Shown in pieces: positions 24,912-33,835 of a stretch of DNA of 36,742 bases. Position numbers and translations under genes: made by a program. Position 1 is the first letter of the stretch, and every line of letters starts with the position of its first letter. This DNA comes from Candidatus Krumholzibacteriia bacterium (GTDB lineage: Bacteria; Krumholzibacteriota; Krumholzibacteriia; WVZY01; JAKEHA01), in NCBI GenBank assembly GCA_029865265.1, contig JAOUHG010000033.1, positions 1-36,742 of the forward strand, written 5' to 3'. The notes beneath the pieces were generated by a model. It was given only the letters and a program-made list of their open reading frames with translations. It was not told the DNA's origin and searched no databases.

Positions 24912-25457
24912 ATGTCTCGAATCGGAAAACAGCCGGTGAGCATTCCGGCGGGAGTGACCGTGAACGTCGACGGTTCCCAGGTCACCGTGGAGGGCTCCAA
25001 GGGTGCCCTCTCGCTGCCCGTTCCCAATGGCTGCAAGGTGGCCGTTGAGGGCAACAACATCGTGGTGACGCGCGAGAACGATTTGAAGCCTGTTCGTGCC
25101 CTGCACGGGACCACGCGCGCACACCTGGCCAACATGGTCAAGGGCGTGTCGGTCGGCTGGTCGCGCGAGCTCGAGATCATCGGCGTGGGTTACAAGGCCG
25201 AGTCCAAGGGGAAATCGGTGACGCTCACCCTGGGCTTTTCGCACCCCGTTGAGTTCCCGGTGCCGGAAGGTGTCACGGTGGAGACGCCGGAGCCGACCAA
25301 GGTGCGCATTTCCGGAATCGACCGGCAGCGCGTGGGCCAGGTGGCTTCGGAGATCCGCGCCCTGCGTCCGCCGGAGCCCTACAAGGGCAAGGGTGTGAAG
25401 TACTCCGACGAAACCATCGTGCGCAAGGCCGGCAAGTCGGCCGCCAGTGGCGCGTAG
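24912..25457 (+). CDS. rplF: 50S ribosomal protein L6
   Basis: A 181-residue L6 made of two related folds. MSRIGKQPVSIPAGVTVNVD begins the first, and SVGWSRELEIIGVGYKAESK leads into the second. The RNA-binding signature IRALRPPEPYKGKGVKYSDE lies near the C-terminus. L6 binds 23S rRNA near the GTPase-associated centre. ATG 24912 begins the family N-terminus; earlier in-frame codons overlap rpsH in another frame. The Shine-Dalgarno sequence is weak (TTTGAAG), so coupling to rpsH translation is likely. Confidence 0.97.
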   Translation: MSRIGKQPVSIPAGVTVNVDGSQVTVEGSKGALSLPVPNGCKVAVEGNNIVVTRENDLKPVRALHGTTRAHLANMVKGVSVGWSRELEIIGVGYKAESKGKSVTLTLGFSHPVEFPVPEGVTVETPEPTKVRISGIDRQRVGQVASEIRALRPPEPYKGKGVKYSDETIVRKAGKSAASGA

Positions 25458-25479
25458 CGGTATATAAGAGGAAATCGTC

Positions 25480-25935
25480 ATGAAGAAGAAGATGCACAAT
25501 CCCAGTGAGTACAAGCGGTGGCGCCGTCACAAGCGCGTGCGCAACCGGGTTGTAGGAACGCCTGAGCGCCCGAGGGTGTGCGTGTTCCGTTCGAACACGC
25601 ATATCTATGCGCAGATCATCGACGACACGGCGGGAAAGACGCTGGTGTCGGTTTCGAGCTTGAAGCTCGAACTGCCGAAGGCCGCGCCCGAACCCGCGCC
25701 GGACGCCGAGGGCAAGGCCGAAGGCAAGGCAAAGGGCAAGAAGAAGGCCAAGGCCGCGGACGCCGCGCCGGCCGGACGCAAGAAGGTGCTGGCGCGCGAA
25801 GTGGGCCGGCTCCTCGCCGAGGCGGCCAGGGAAAAGGGCGTCAGCAAAGTAGCATTCGACCGCGGCGGCTATCTCTATCACGGCCGTGTCGCGGAGCTCG
25901 CGGAATCCGCGCGCAAGCACGGTCTCGAGTTTTAG
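25480..25935 (+). CDS. rplR: 50S ribosomal protein L18 with an Ala/Lys-rich internal insertion
   Basis: A 151-residue L18; the family usually has about 115-122. The N-terminal half is standard ([47 protein letters not shown]), as is the C-terminal half ([50 protein letters not shown]). Between them, at about residues 66-100, is a low-complexity stretch of Ala, Lys, Pro and Gly built from [20 protein letters not shown] units. L18 carries 5S rRNA into the central protuberance. The reading frame is intact across the insertion, so this is not a frameshift product. Confidence 0.95.
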   Translation: MKKKMHNPSEYKRWRRHKRVRNRVVGTPERPRVCVFRSNTHIYAQIIDDTAGKTLVSVSSLKLELPKAAPEPAPDAEGKAEGKAKGKKKAKAADAAPAGRKKVLAREVGRLLAEAAREKGVSKVAFDRGGYLYHGRVAELAESARKHGLEF

Positions 25936-25965
25936 TTCATCAGCACACGGACGGAGGACGTCGTA

Positions 25966-26604
25966 GTGGAAACCGGAACCAACCAGCGCTCAGACAACCG
26001 CCCCGGGCAGCGTGGACGCGGCCCGCAGCGGGGCAGCGGGCCCAATCGGGGCAAGGACGATCGAGGACGCCGCGGCGGACCGCGCGGGGATCGCGATCGC
26101 GGGGGCCCCGAATACATCGAGACCACCATCTACGTGAACCGCGTGGCCAAGGTGGTAAAGGGCGGACGCCGCTTCAGCTTTAACGCGCTGGTGTGCGTGG
26201 GTGACGGCATGGGCCGCGTGGGAATCGGCCTGGGCAAGTCGAACGAAATCAGCGATGCCATCCGCAAGGCGGGTGAAGTTGCCAAGCGTGGAATGGTGCG
26301 TATCCCCTTGATGGGTGGCACGATTCCCTACACCGTTTACGGCAAGCACGGCGCCGGCAAGGTCATCCTCAAGCCGGCCACCGCGGGTACCGGCGTGATC
26401 GCCGGCGGTGCGGTGCGCGCCGTCATGGAGTCGGCGGGGGTTCGCGACGTGCTGGCCAAGTCGCTGGGTTCCACCAACCCGCACAACCTGACCAAGGCCA
26501 CCATGGAGGCACTCGAGCAGTTGAAGAGTGCCAAGGATGTGGCGCGCCGGCGTGGGATCTCCATCAACCAGCTGTTCGGAATCGAGGCACGCAGTGGCGA
26601 ATAA
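25966..26604 (+). CDS. rpsE: 30S ribosomal protein S5 with Arg/Gly-rich N-terminal extension
   Basis: A 212-residue S5; the usual size is about 160-175. The core from about residue 50 is standard: [75 protein letters not shown] and [11 protein letters not shown]. Residues 1-48 are an extra segment with twelve Arg, rich in Gly, Asp and Pro ([20 protein letters not shown]). The start is GTG at 25966 with GGAGG (25953-25957) eight bases upstream, so the extension is probably translated. S5 lies at the mRNA entry site, and such a tail could touch mRNA or rRNA (inference). Confidence 0.94.
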   Translation: METGTNQRSDNRPGQRGRGPQRGSGPNRGKDDRGRRGGPRGDRDRGGPEYIETTIYVNRVAKVVKGGRRFSFNALVCVGDGMGRVGIGLGKSNEISDAIRKAGEVAKRGMVRIPLMGGTIPYTVYGKHGAGKVILKPATAGTGVIAGGAVRAVMESAGVRDVLAKSLGSTNPHNLTKATMEALEQLKSAKDVARRRGISINQLFGIEARSGE

Positions 26605-26779
26605 GAAGACCATACGCATCAAGCAGGTAAAGAGCCTGAGCGGCGCCCTGCCCAAGCACCACCGCACCATGGAGGCGCTCGGGTTCAGGCATCATCAGCA
26701 GACCATCGAGAAGGTGGACACGCCGCAGATCCGCGGCATGATCCACCAGGTCCGTCACCTGGTAAGGGTGGAGGAGTAG
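26594..26779 (+). CDS. rpmD: 50S ribosomal protein L30
   Basis: A 61-residue L30: [56 protein letters not shown]. The pattern of an IRIKQVKS strand followed by ALGF and a final VRHLV is diagnostic. It starts with GTG at 26594, inside rpsE, overlapping its end by 11 bases in another frame; translation is probably coupled. No strong Shine-Dalgarno sequence is visible (GAGGCACGCA). rplO begins 4 bases after the stop. The gene is absent in some lineages, so its presence is mildly informative. Confidence 0.94.
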   Translation: MANKKTIRIKQVKSLSGALPKHHRTMEALGFRHHQQTIEKVDTPQIRGMIHQVRHLVRVEE

Positions 26780-26783
26780 GATC

Positions 26784-27227
26784 ATGGATCTGAGCAAACT
26801 GAAGCCGGCCTCGGGAGCAAAGAAGCGGCGCAAGCGCGTGGGCTGTGGACCGGGTTCCGGTCACGGCAAGACGTCCACCAAGGGCCACAAGGGAACCCAG
26901 GCGCGTTCCGGTAACACCATGCACGCGTGGTACGAGGGCGGCCAGATGCCGCTGCAGCGCCGCCTCCCCAAGCGCGGGTTCACGAATATTTTCCGGGTCG
27001 CCTATCAGGTTGTGAACCTGGTCGATCTGGAACGGTTTGAAGCCAATGCCACCGTCGATGTCGACAAGCTCCTCGAGAGCGGTCTCGTGCGCAAGGCCAG
27101 CGGCAGGGTAAAGCTGCTCGGCAATGGCGAGATCAACAAGGTGCTCAACATCACGGTGCACGCGTGCAGCAAGAAGGCACGCGAAGCGGTCGAAAAGGCC
27201 GGCGGCCAGGTGAACATCGTCAAGTGA
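26784..27227 (+). CDS. rplO: 50S ribosomal protein L15
   Basis: A 147-residue L15. MDLSKLKPASGAKKRRKRVG is followed by CGPGSGHGKTSTKGHKGTQA with its Gly-rich extended arm, then EGGQMPLQRRLPKRGFTNIF. The C-terminal globular part includes VNLVDLERFEANATVDVDKL and KVLNITVHACSKKAREAVEK. L15 is a late-assembling 50S protein. The ATG at 26784 follows GGTGGAGGAGTAGG, a good ribosome-binding site. secY comes 35 bases after the stop, the invariant order rpmD-rplO-secY. Confidence 0.97.
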   Translation: MDLSKLKPASGAKKRRKRVGCGPGSGHGKTSTKGHKGTQARSGNTMHAWYEGGQMPLQRRLPKRGFTNIFRVAYQVVNLVDLERFEANATVDVDKLLESGLVRKASGRVKLLGNGEINKVLNITVHACSKKAREAVEKAGGQVNIVK

Positions 27228-27262
27228 CCCCGGGTCGCTGACGCAGGAATTATTAGGAAGTC

Positions 27263-28576
<1,314 letters not shown>

Positions 28577-29227
28577 ATGAATCTGGTTTTGTTTGGTCCC
28601 CCCGGATCCGGCAAGGGAACGCAGGCCGAGCGGCTCCGGGACGATATGAAGCTTCGACATTTGTCCACGGGTGACCTGCTGCGAGACGCGGTGGCCCGGG
28701 AAACGGAGCTGGGGAAGAAAGTGAAGCACGTTCTGGCCTCGGGCCAGCTCGTCTCCGACGACATCGTCCTCGCGCTGATGCGCGACGCCATCGTCGCCGT
28801 GGGTGGGGACGGAGACCTCAAGGGATGGCTCCTCGACGGCTTCCCGCGCACCATCGGCCAGGCACAGGGCCTGGACGGGCTGCTCGCGGAACTGGGACAG
28901 AAGATCGACGCGGTGGTGGTGCTGGACGTGGATCGGGACGCGGTGGTGGACCGGCTGTCGGGCCGGCGGACCTGCACGCAGTGCAAGACCGTCTGGCACG
29001 TGAAAAATAATCCGCCGGCTGTGGAAGGCGTTTGCGACCGTTGCGGTGGAACGCTGGTGCAGCGCGACGACGACAAGCCCGAGACGATCGCGGCGCGGCT
29101 GGATGTGTACGAGAAACAGACGCGACCGATCCTGGAGCACTACCGGGGCAGTGTGACCCTGCACGAGGTCGACGGCGCCATGCCGGTCGACAAGGTAACA
29201 CGGGCCATCGAGCGTGTGTTGTCATGA
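28577..29227 (+). CDS. adk: Adenylate kinase, zinc-type long form
   Basis: A 216-residue adenylate kinase that interconverts ATP + AMP and 2 ADP. The P-loop GPPGSGKGT is at residues 7-15. LSTGDLLR and GWLLDGFPRT supply AMP-site residues. The LID domain carries Cys133, Cys136, Cys153 and Cys156 (CTQC, CDRC), a structural zinc site seen in many Gram-positive and deep-branching bacteria but not in E. coli. ATG 28577 immediately follows the secY stop, and its ribosome-binding site (AGGGGA) lies inside secY, so coupling is likely. It overlaps map by four bases. Confidence 0.97.
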   Translation: MNLVLFGPPGSGKGTQAERLRDDMKLRHLSTGDLLRDAVARETELGKKVKHVLASGQLVSDDIVLALMRDAIVAVGGDGDLKGWLLDGFPRTIGQAQGLDGLLAELGQKIDAVVVLDVDRDAVVDRLSGRRTCTQCKTVWHVKNNPPAVEGVCDRCGGTLVQRDDDKPETIAARLDVYEKQTRPILEHYRGSVTLHEVDGAMPVDKVTRAIERVLS

Positions 29228-29967
29228 TCGTCCTGAAGAAGCCTGATCAGATTGAGATCATGCAGGCCAATGGGACCATCGTGGTTGAGTGTTTTGCGTT
29301 TGCGCGTGATTTCATCCGGCCCGGCCGGACACGGCGCGAACTGGACGCGGAGATCGAGCGCCTGATCCTGGAGCGCGGCGGGAAGCCGGCGTTCAAGGGA
29401 TTTCACGGCTACCCGGCTTCGACCTGTATCTCGGTGAACGAGGAGGTCGTGCACGGGATTCCGGATGACCGGGCGTTCGTGGAGGGTGACGTGGTGGGGC
29501 TGGACATCGGCGTGTTTCGCGACGGGTACTACGTTGACTCGGCGCGCACGATTCCGGTGGGGCGCATCAGCCAGGAGGCGCAGCGCCTGCTTGACGTGAC
29601 CTGGGACTGCCTGGAAGCGGGCATCGACCAGGCGCGGCCCGGCAACCGCCTCACGGATATTTCGCACGCGGTCGAGTCGCGTGCGCGCAAGGCGGGGTTT
29701 GCGGTGGTGCGGTCGCTGGTGGGGCACGGCATCGGGGAGCGGATGCACGAGGATCCGCAGGTTCCCAATTTCGGGCCGCCGCGGCAGGGACCGGTTCTCG
29801 AGGAGGGGCTCGTGATCGCCATCGAGCCCATGATCAACCTGGGCACCGCGGAGGTGTTCACGCTCGAGGACGGATGGACCATCGTCACCGCGGACAAGAA
29901 GACGTCCGCGCACTTCGAAGACACGGTGGCGGTGACGAAAGACGGACCGCGCATCCTGACGCGCTAG
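29224..29967 (+). CDS. map: Methionine aminopeptidase, type I
   Basis: A 247-residue type I enzyme that removes N-terminal Met from new proteins. The five metal ligands are Asp94 (GLDIG), Asp105 (YVDSA), His168 (VGHGIG), Glu201 (IEPM) and Glu232 (FEDT). His77 in EEVVHGIP matches the conserved substrate-site histidine. There is no N-terminal SEC-C or zinc-finger extension. The ATG at 29224 overlaps the adk stop (ATGA). Its place in secY-adk-map-infA-rpmJ is conserved in many bacteria and ties protein maturation to ribosome synthesis. Confidence 0.97.
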   Translation: MIVLKKPDQIEIMQANGTIVVECFAFARDFIRPGRTRRELDAEIERLILERGGKPAFKGFHGYPASTCISVNEEVVHGIPDDRAFVEGDVVGLDIGVFRDGYYVDSARTIPVGRISQEAQRLLDVTWDCLEAGIDQARPGNRLTDISHAVESRARKAGFAVVRSLVGHGIGERMHEDPQVPNFGPPRQGPVLEEGLVIAIEPMINLGTAEVFTLEDGWTIVTADKKTSAHFEDTVAVTKDGPRILTR

Positions 29968-29991
29968 TAGTAGGCAGAAACGAAAGGCTGT

Positions 29992-30210
29992 ATGGCGAAA
30001 GACGACTCGATCACAGTGGAAGGAACGGTTGTTGAGGCCCTGCCCAACACCATGTTCCGGGTGGAGCTGGCCAACAAGCATGTGGTGCTGGCCCACGTTT
30101 CCGGGAAGATGCGGATGCACTTCATCAAGATTCTGCCCGGAGACCGCGTGACGATCGAAATTTCCGCGTACGATCCGACCAAGGGCCGAATCGTCTATCG
30201 GTACAAATAG
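29992..30210 (+). CDS. infA: Translation initiation factor IF-1
   Basis: A 72-residue S1/OB-fold protein, the standard length: [74 protein letters not shown]-1 blocks the A site during initiation. One oddity is HFIKILPGD where many species have NYIRILPGD, a conservative change. The gene lies 24 bases after map and 23 bases before rpmJ. Confidence 0.97.
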   Translation: MAKDDSITVEGTVVEALPNTMFRVELANKHVVLAHVSGKMRMHFIKILPGDRVTIEISAYDPTKGRIVYRYK

Positions 30211-30233
30211 AACGATCGCGGAGGAAAAGTGTC

Positions 30234-30347
30234 ATGAAAGTCAGAAGCTCTATCAGGAAGATTTGTCCGGATTGCAAACTCATCCGGCGCAAAGGTGTGC
30301 TGCGGGTGATCTGCAAGCACAAGCGCCACAAGCAGCGCCAGGGTTAG
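30234..30347 (+). CDS. rpmJ: 50S ribosomal protein L36
   Basis: A 37-residue protein: [37 protein letters not shown]. Cys11, Cys14, Cys27 and His32 form the zinc site of the C+ form. The ATG at 30234 follows GGAGGAAAAGTGTC. The infA-rpmJ-rpsM-rpsK order is standard. L36 helps organise 23S rRNA near the base of the L12 stalk. The gene is small but unambiguous. Confidence 0.96.
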   Translation: MKVRSSIRKICPDCKLIRRKGVLRVICKHKRHKQRQG

Positions 30348-30408
30348 TTGTTGAGCGCGCCATCGCATGCGATGGGCGCGCAAGGCTGGGAAAGGAGACC
30401 GGAGAGCC

Positions 30409-30789
30409 GTGCGAATTGCAGGCGTAGACATTCCAAATGACAAGCGCGTCGTTATCGCGCTGACCTACATCTACGGCATCGGGCCGAAGTCGGCGGAGCG
30501 CATCTGCGCCAAAGCCAGCATCGAACCGAGCTTGCGCGTGAAGAATCTTCTCGAAGAGCAGGGCATCAAGCTTCGCAATATCATCGAGAACGAATTCAAG
30601 GTGGAGGGTGAGCTGCGCACCGAGCTCAGCTTCAACATCAAGCGTTTGATCGATATCAATTGTTATCGTGGGCGGCGTCATCGCGTGAATCTGCCCGTGA
30701 ATGGTCAGCGTACGCGCACCAACGCGCGCACGCGCAAAGGCCCCAAGGTGCGTCCGGGCGTTGGCAAGAAGAAGCCCGTCAAGAAGTAG
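30409..30789 (+). CDS. rpsM: 30S ribosomal protein S13
   Basis: A 126-residue S13: [97 protein letters not shown]. The helix-hairpin-helix YGIG and the basic C-terminal tail contact the P-site tRNA and 16S rRNA. The GTG at 30409 is the family start, with AAAGGAGACCGGAGAG upstream; an in-frame ATG at 30367 would add 14 unrelated residues. It begins the alpha operon and is followed by rpsK after 51 bases. Confidence 0.96.
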   Translation: MRIAGVDIPNDKRVVIALTYIYGIGPKSAERICAKASIEPSLRVKNLLEEQGIKLRNIIENEFKVEGELRTELSFNIKRLIDINCYRGRRHRVNLPVNGQRTRTNARTRKGPKVRPGVGKKKPVKK

Positions 30790-30840
30790 TGACCCGACGC
30801 GGCAGCCGCAGAGAGCGGCCCGCGTGCAAGGAGGACAGCG

Positions 30841-31236
30841 TTGACGACCAAGCCGAAACGTAGTGGCGGCAAGAAGAAGTCGAAGAAGGTCGACGTGGCG
30901 GGCATTGCCCACATCAAGTCGACGTTCAACAACACCATCATTACCATCACGGATATGACCGGGGCGGTCGTGTCGTGGGCGAGCCCGGGCATGGTGGGTT
31001 TCAAGGGGTCGCGCAAGAGCACCCCGTTTGCAGCGCAGCTCGCCGCCGAGCGATGCGCTCGCGAGGCAATCGAGATGGGAATGCGCAAGGTGGAGGCGTG
31101 GATCAAGGGACCGGGTGCTGGCCGCGAGGCCGCCATCCGTTCGTTGCGTGGCGCCGGCCTCGACGTGATCGCGGTCAAGGATTGCACACCCCAGCCGCAC
31201 AATGGCTGCCGCCCGAGGAAGCGGCGCCGGGTATAG
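30841..31236 (+). CDS. rpsK: 30S ribosomal protein S11
   Basis: A 131-residue S11. A Lys/Gly/Ser-rich lead-in ([19 protein letters not shown]) precedes [40 protein letters not shown] and [40 protein letters not shown] and [16 protein letters not shown] end the protein. S11 lies on the 30S platform near the Shine-Dalgarno helix. The start is TTG at 30841 with AAGGAGG seven bases upstream; no in-frame ATG occurs before the conserved region, so TTG is well supported. Confidence 0.95.
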   Translation: MTTKPKRSGGKKKSKKVDVAGIAHIKSTFNNTIITITDMTGAVVSWASPGMVGFKGSRKSTPFAAQLAAERCAREAIEMGMRKVEAWIKGPGAGREAAIRSLRGAGLDVIAVKDCTPQPHNGCRPRKRRRV

Positions 31237-31264
31237 CCTCGCGGCTATGCTTATGGAGGAATGA

Positions 31265-31894
31265 ATGGCCAGGTATCGTGATGCCAAATGCAAGCTGTGC
31301 CGTCGTGAGGGAGAGAAGCTCTTCCTCAAGGGGGACCGTTGCTATTCAAACAAGTGCGCCATAGAAAAGCGCAATTTCCCGCCGGGGCAGCATGGCAAGG
31401 CGCGCCAGCGGAAGTCATCGAAGTACAACACCCAGCTGCGCGAGAAGCAGAAGCTGCGCAAGACCTATGGTCTGCTGGAGCGGCAGTTCCGCAACTACTT
31501 CCACAAGGCCGTGCAGCAGAAGGGCGTCACGGGTACGACCCTGCTCCAGCTGCTCGAGCGCCGTCTCGACAACGTCGTATTCCGTCTCGGTTTCACGACG
31601 TCGCGTGCACAGGCGAGGCAGTTGATCCGGCACAGCCACTTCGATGTGAACGGTAAGCGGGTGAATATCCCGAGCTACCTTGTGTCGCCGGGAGACCGCA
31701 TTACGCCGCGCGGAAAGAGCAAGGAGCTCTTTATCATCCGTGAGGCCATCAAGAACGTCGACGCGCGCCAGGCCGTTCCGTATCTGGACCTGGACACCAA
31801 CAAGCTCGAAGGCACATTCACGGAGATTCCGACGCGCGACGTGATTCCGGTGCCGGTGGACGAACAGCTCATCGTGGAGCTCTACTCCAAGTAA
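31265..31894 (+). CDS. rpsD: 30S ribosomal protein S4 (zinc-binding form)
   Basis: A 209-residue S4. Cys9, Cys12, Cys26 and Cys31 form the N-terminal zinc motif (CKLC...CYSNKC), so this is the C+ type. [40 protein letters not shown] and the S4 domain ([52 protein letters not shown]) follow. S4 starts 30S assembly and, in E. coli, represses the alpha operon. ATG 31265 is preceded by TATGGAGGAA. rpoA follows after 36 bases. Confidence 0.97.
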   Translation: MARYRDAKCKLCRREGEKLFLKGDRCYSNKCAIEKRNFPPGQHGKARQRKSSKYNTQLREKQKLRKTYGLLERQFRNYFHKAVQQKGVTGTTLLQLLERRLDNVVFRLGFTTSRAQARQLIRHSHFDVNGKRVNIPSYLVSPGDRITPRGKSKELFIIREAIKNVDARQAVPYLDLDTNKLEGTFTEIPTRDVIPVPVDEQLIVELYSK

Positions 31895-31930
31895 CGTCAC
31901 CGACCGTCCCGCAGGGAGGAGGAAGTCTGC

Positions 31931-33025
31931 ATGAAATGGCGTAATCTTCTGATGCCGAAGGAGATCGTTCGAGACGAGACCACGGCGACCGAGAGCGTTT
32001 CACGCTTCATCGTGGAACCGCTGGAGCGTGGCTTCGGACTCACGTTGGGCAACGTGCTGCGCCGCACGCTGCTGTCATCCATTCAGGGTGCCGCCGTGAC
32101 GGCCGTCCGTATCAAGGGCGTACTGCACGAGCTGGCCAATATTCCGGGCGTTATGGAAGACGTCACCGACGTGGTGCTGAATCTCAAACAGCTCGTCGTG
32201 GTGATGCACAACGACGAACCCAAGTTCATTAAGCTCAAGGTCACCCGCCAGGGACCGATCACGGCGGCGGACATCGAGCCGGATGCCGACATCGAGATCG
32301 TCAACAAGGACCTGGTACTGTGCACCGCGACCGAAGCGGTCGAGGTGGAGATGGACATCCTCATCGGTCATGGCCGCGGCTATGTGGCCGGCGAGACCCA
32401 CGACCTGGGCGACTACGACATCGGCCTGATCCCGCTGGACGCCAATTTCTCGCCGGTGCGCAAGGTTGCGTACACGGTAGAGAACACGCGCGTGGGTCAG
32501 CGGACCGACTACGACCGTCTCATCCTGGAGATCGTCACCAACGGCAGCGTTCGCCCCGAGGACGCGCTGGGTTTCGCCGCCAAGATCGTCAAGGATCACA
32601 TGCTGCTCTTCATCAAGTTCGATGAGGCGCCCATGGAAGAGCAGGAGCCCGAGGTGGACGAGGAGCGCGAGCGGCTGCGCGAGTTGATGGGCCGCAGCGT
32701 CGAGGAGCTGGAGCTGTCCGTGCGCTCAGGTAACTGCTTGCGCCGTGCCAACATACGCACGCTGGGTGAACTGGTGCGCCGCACCGAGCCCGAGATGCTC
32801 AAGTACCGCAACTTCGGCAAGCAGAGCCTCAAGGAGATCAGCGAGATCCTCGCCGGCATGGGCCTGCACCTGGGCATGGATGTCGACGCACTGCTCGGTG
32901 GCAAGGCGCCGAGGCCGAGCGCGCCGGACGACATGCCCGTGGATGTCGACATGGACATCGAGGACGACGACGACGACGATTCGGACAGCGACAGCGACAG
33001 CGAGATCGCAATCGAGAATTCGTAA
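31931..33025 (+). CDS. rpoA: DNA-directed RNA polymerase subunit alpha with acidic C-terminal tail
   Basis: A 364-residue RpoA; most are about 310-340. The N-terminal dimerisation domain has SRFIVEPLERGFGLTLGNVL with RRTLLSSIQGAAVTAVRIKG, and the assembly segment has ALGFAAKIVKDHM. The C-terminal domain has RSGNCLRRANIRTLGELVRR and YRNFGKQSLKEISEILAGMG, which bind UP-element DNA and activators. Residues 325-364 are an extra tail rich in Asp and Ser (EDDDDDDSDSDSDSE) coded by GAC/AGC repeats near 32960-33003. The ATG at 31931 follows GGGAGGAGGAAG. Confidence 0.96.
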   Translation: MKWRNLLMPKEIVRDETTATESVSRFIVEPLERGFGLTLGNVLRRTLLSSIQGAAVTAVRIKGVLHELANIPGVMEDVTDVVLNLKQLVVVMHNDEPKFIKLKVTRQGPITAADIEPDADIEIVNKDLVLCTATEAVEVEMDILIGHGRGYVAGETHDLGDYDIGLIPLDANFSPVRKVAYTVENTRVGQRTDYDRLILEIVTNGSVRPEDALGFAAKIVKDHMLLFIKFDEAPMEEQEPEVDEERERLRELMGRSVEELELSVRSGNCLRRANIRTLGELVRRTEPEMLKYRNFGKQSLKEISEILAGMGLHLGMDVDALLGGKAPRPSAPDDMPVDVDMDIEDDDDDDSDSDSDSEIAIENS

Positions 33026-33081
33026 TCCGCGCCGGTGGGTGTTGAACGCCCCCGGCCAACCAGGCAGGACAGGGAAAAGAC

Positions 33082-33828
33082 ATGAGACATCGCGTTGATC
33101 ATCGCAAGCTTGGACGGACGGCGTCCCACCGTAAAGCGCTCATGCGCAGCATGGTGACATCCCTCTTTCAGTCCGAGCGGATCACCACCACCGGGCCCAA
33201 GGCCAAGGAGGCGCGCCGCGTTGCGGAGCGTCTCATCACGCGGGCCAAGAAGGGCTACCGCGCGCACCAGGAGTGCCAGAGCCTGAAGTCTTCCGGTAAG
33301 GAAGCCGAGGCGCAGCGCATGGAGGCCACCGCGCTGGCGCACTGGCGCCAGGCGGGCCGGTTTGTCCGCGGCACCGAGGTGTTGCGCAAGCTGTTCGACG
33401 AGCTGGCGCCGCTGTACCTGGAACGCAACGGGGGTTACACCCGCATCATCCGCCTCGCGCAGAACCGCGTGGGCGACAACGCGCGCCTCGTGCTGCTGGA
33501 ACTGGTGGACACCGAAGTCACCAAGAAGCCGCTGATCCGCGGGGTGAGCAAGGATGCCGCCGAGCCGGAGAAGCCGGTCAAGGGCAAGAAGGCCAAGGCC
33601 AGGTCGAAGGCAGCGGACGCCGAGGCGGCCGAGGGCGAGGAGAAGCCCAAGAAGAAACCGCGCAAGGCCAAGGCCGCGCCGGACAAGGCTTCCAAGGACC
33701 AGGCGGCGAAGGACAAGCGAGCCAAGGGCAAGAAAGACGAAGCCGGCAAGGGCAAGGCTGCCGGGGGCAAGAAGACCGGCTCCAAGGCCAAGGCCACGCC
33801 CAAGACGAAGTCCAAGAAATCCGGGTAG
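33082..33828 (+). CDS. rplQ: 50S ribosomal protein L17 with a long Lys/Ala-rich tail
   Basis: A 248-residue L17; the family usually has about 115-130, though longer forms exist. The core (about residues 1-150) has MRHRVDHRKLGRTASHRKAL, MRSMVTSLFQSERITTTGPK, AKEARRVAERLITRAKKG and LRKLFDELAPLYLERNGGYT with RIIRLAQNRVGDNARLVLLE. An insertion of roughly 25 residues separates LITRAK from LRKLF. Residues 155-248 form a low-complexity tail of Lys, Ala, Gly and Pro resembling histone H1 C-termini (KPKKKPRKAKAAPDKASKDQ). L17 sits near the tunnel exit. A secreted-protein gene begins only 7 bases after the stop. Confidence 0.95.
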   Translation: MRHRVDHRKLGRTASHRKALMRSMVTSLFQSERITTTGPKAKEARRVAERLITRAKKGYRAHQECQSLKSSGKEAEAQRMEATALAHWRQAGRFVRGTEVLRKLFDELAPLYLERNGGYTRIIRLAQNRVGDNARLVLLELVDTEVTKKPLIRGVSKDAAEPEKPVKGKKAKARSKAADAEAAEGEEKPKKKPRKAKAAPDKASKDQAAKDKRAKGKKDEAGKGKAAGGKKTGSKAKATPKTKSKKSG

Positions 33829-33835
33829 TCGCTCG

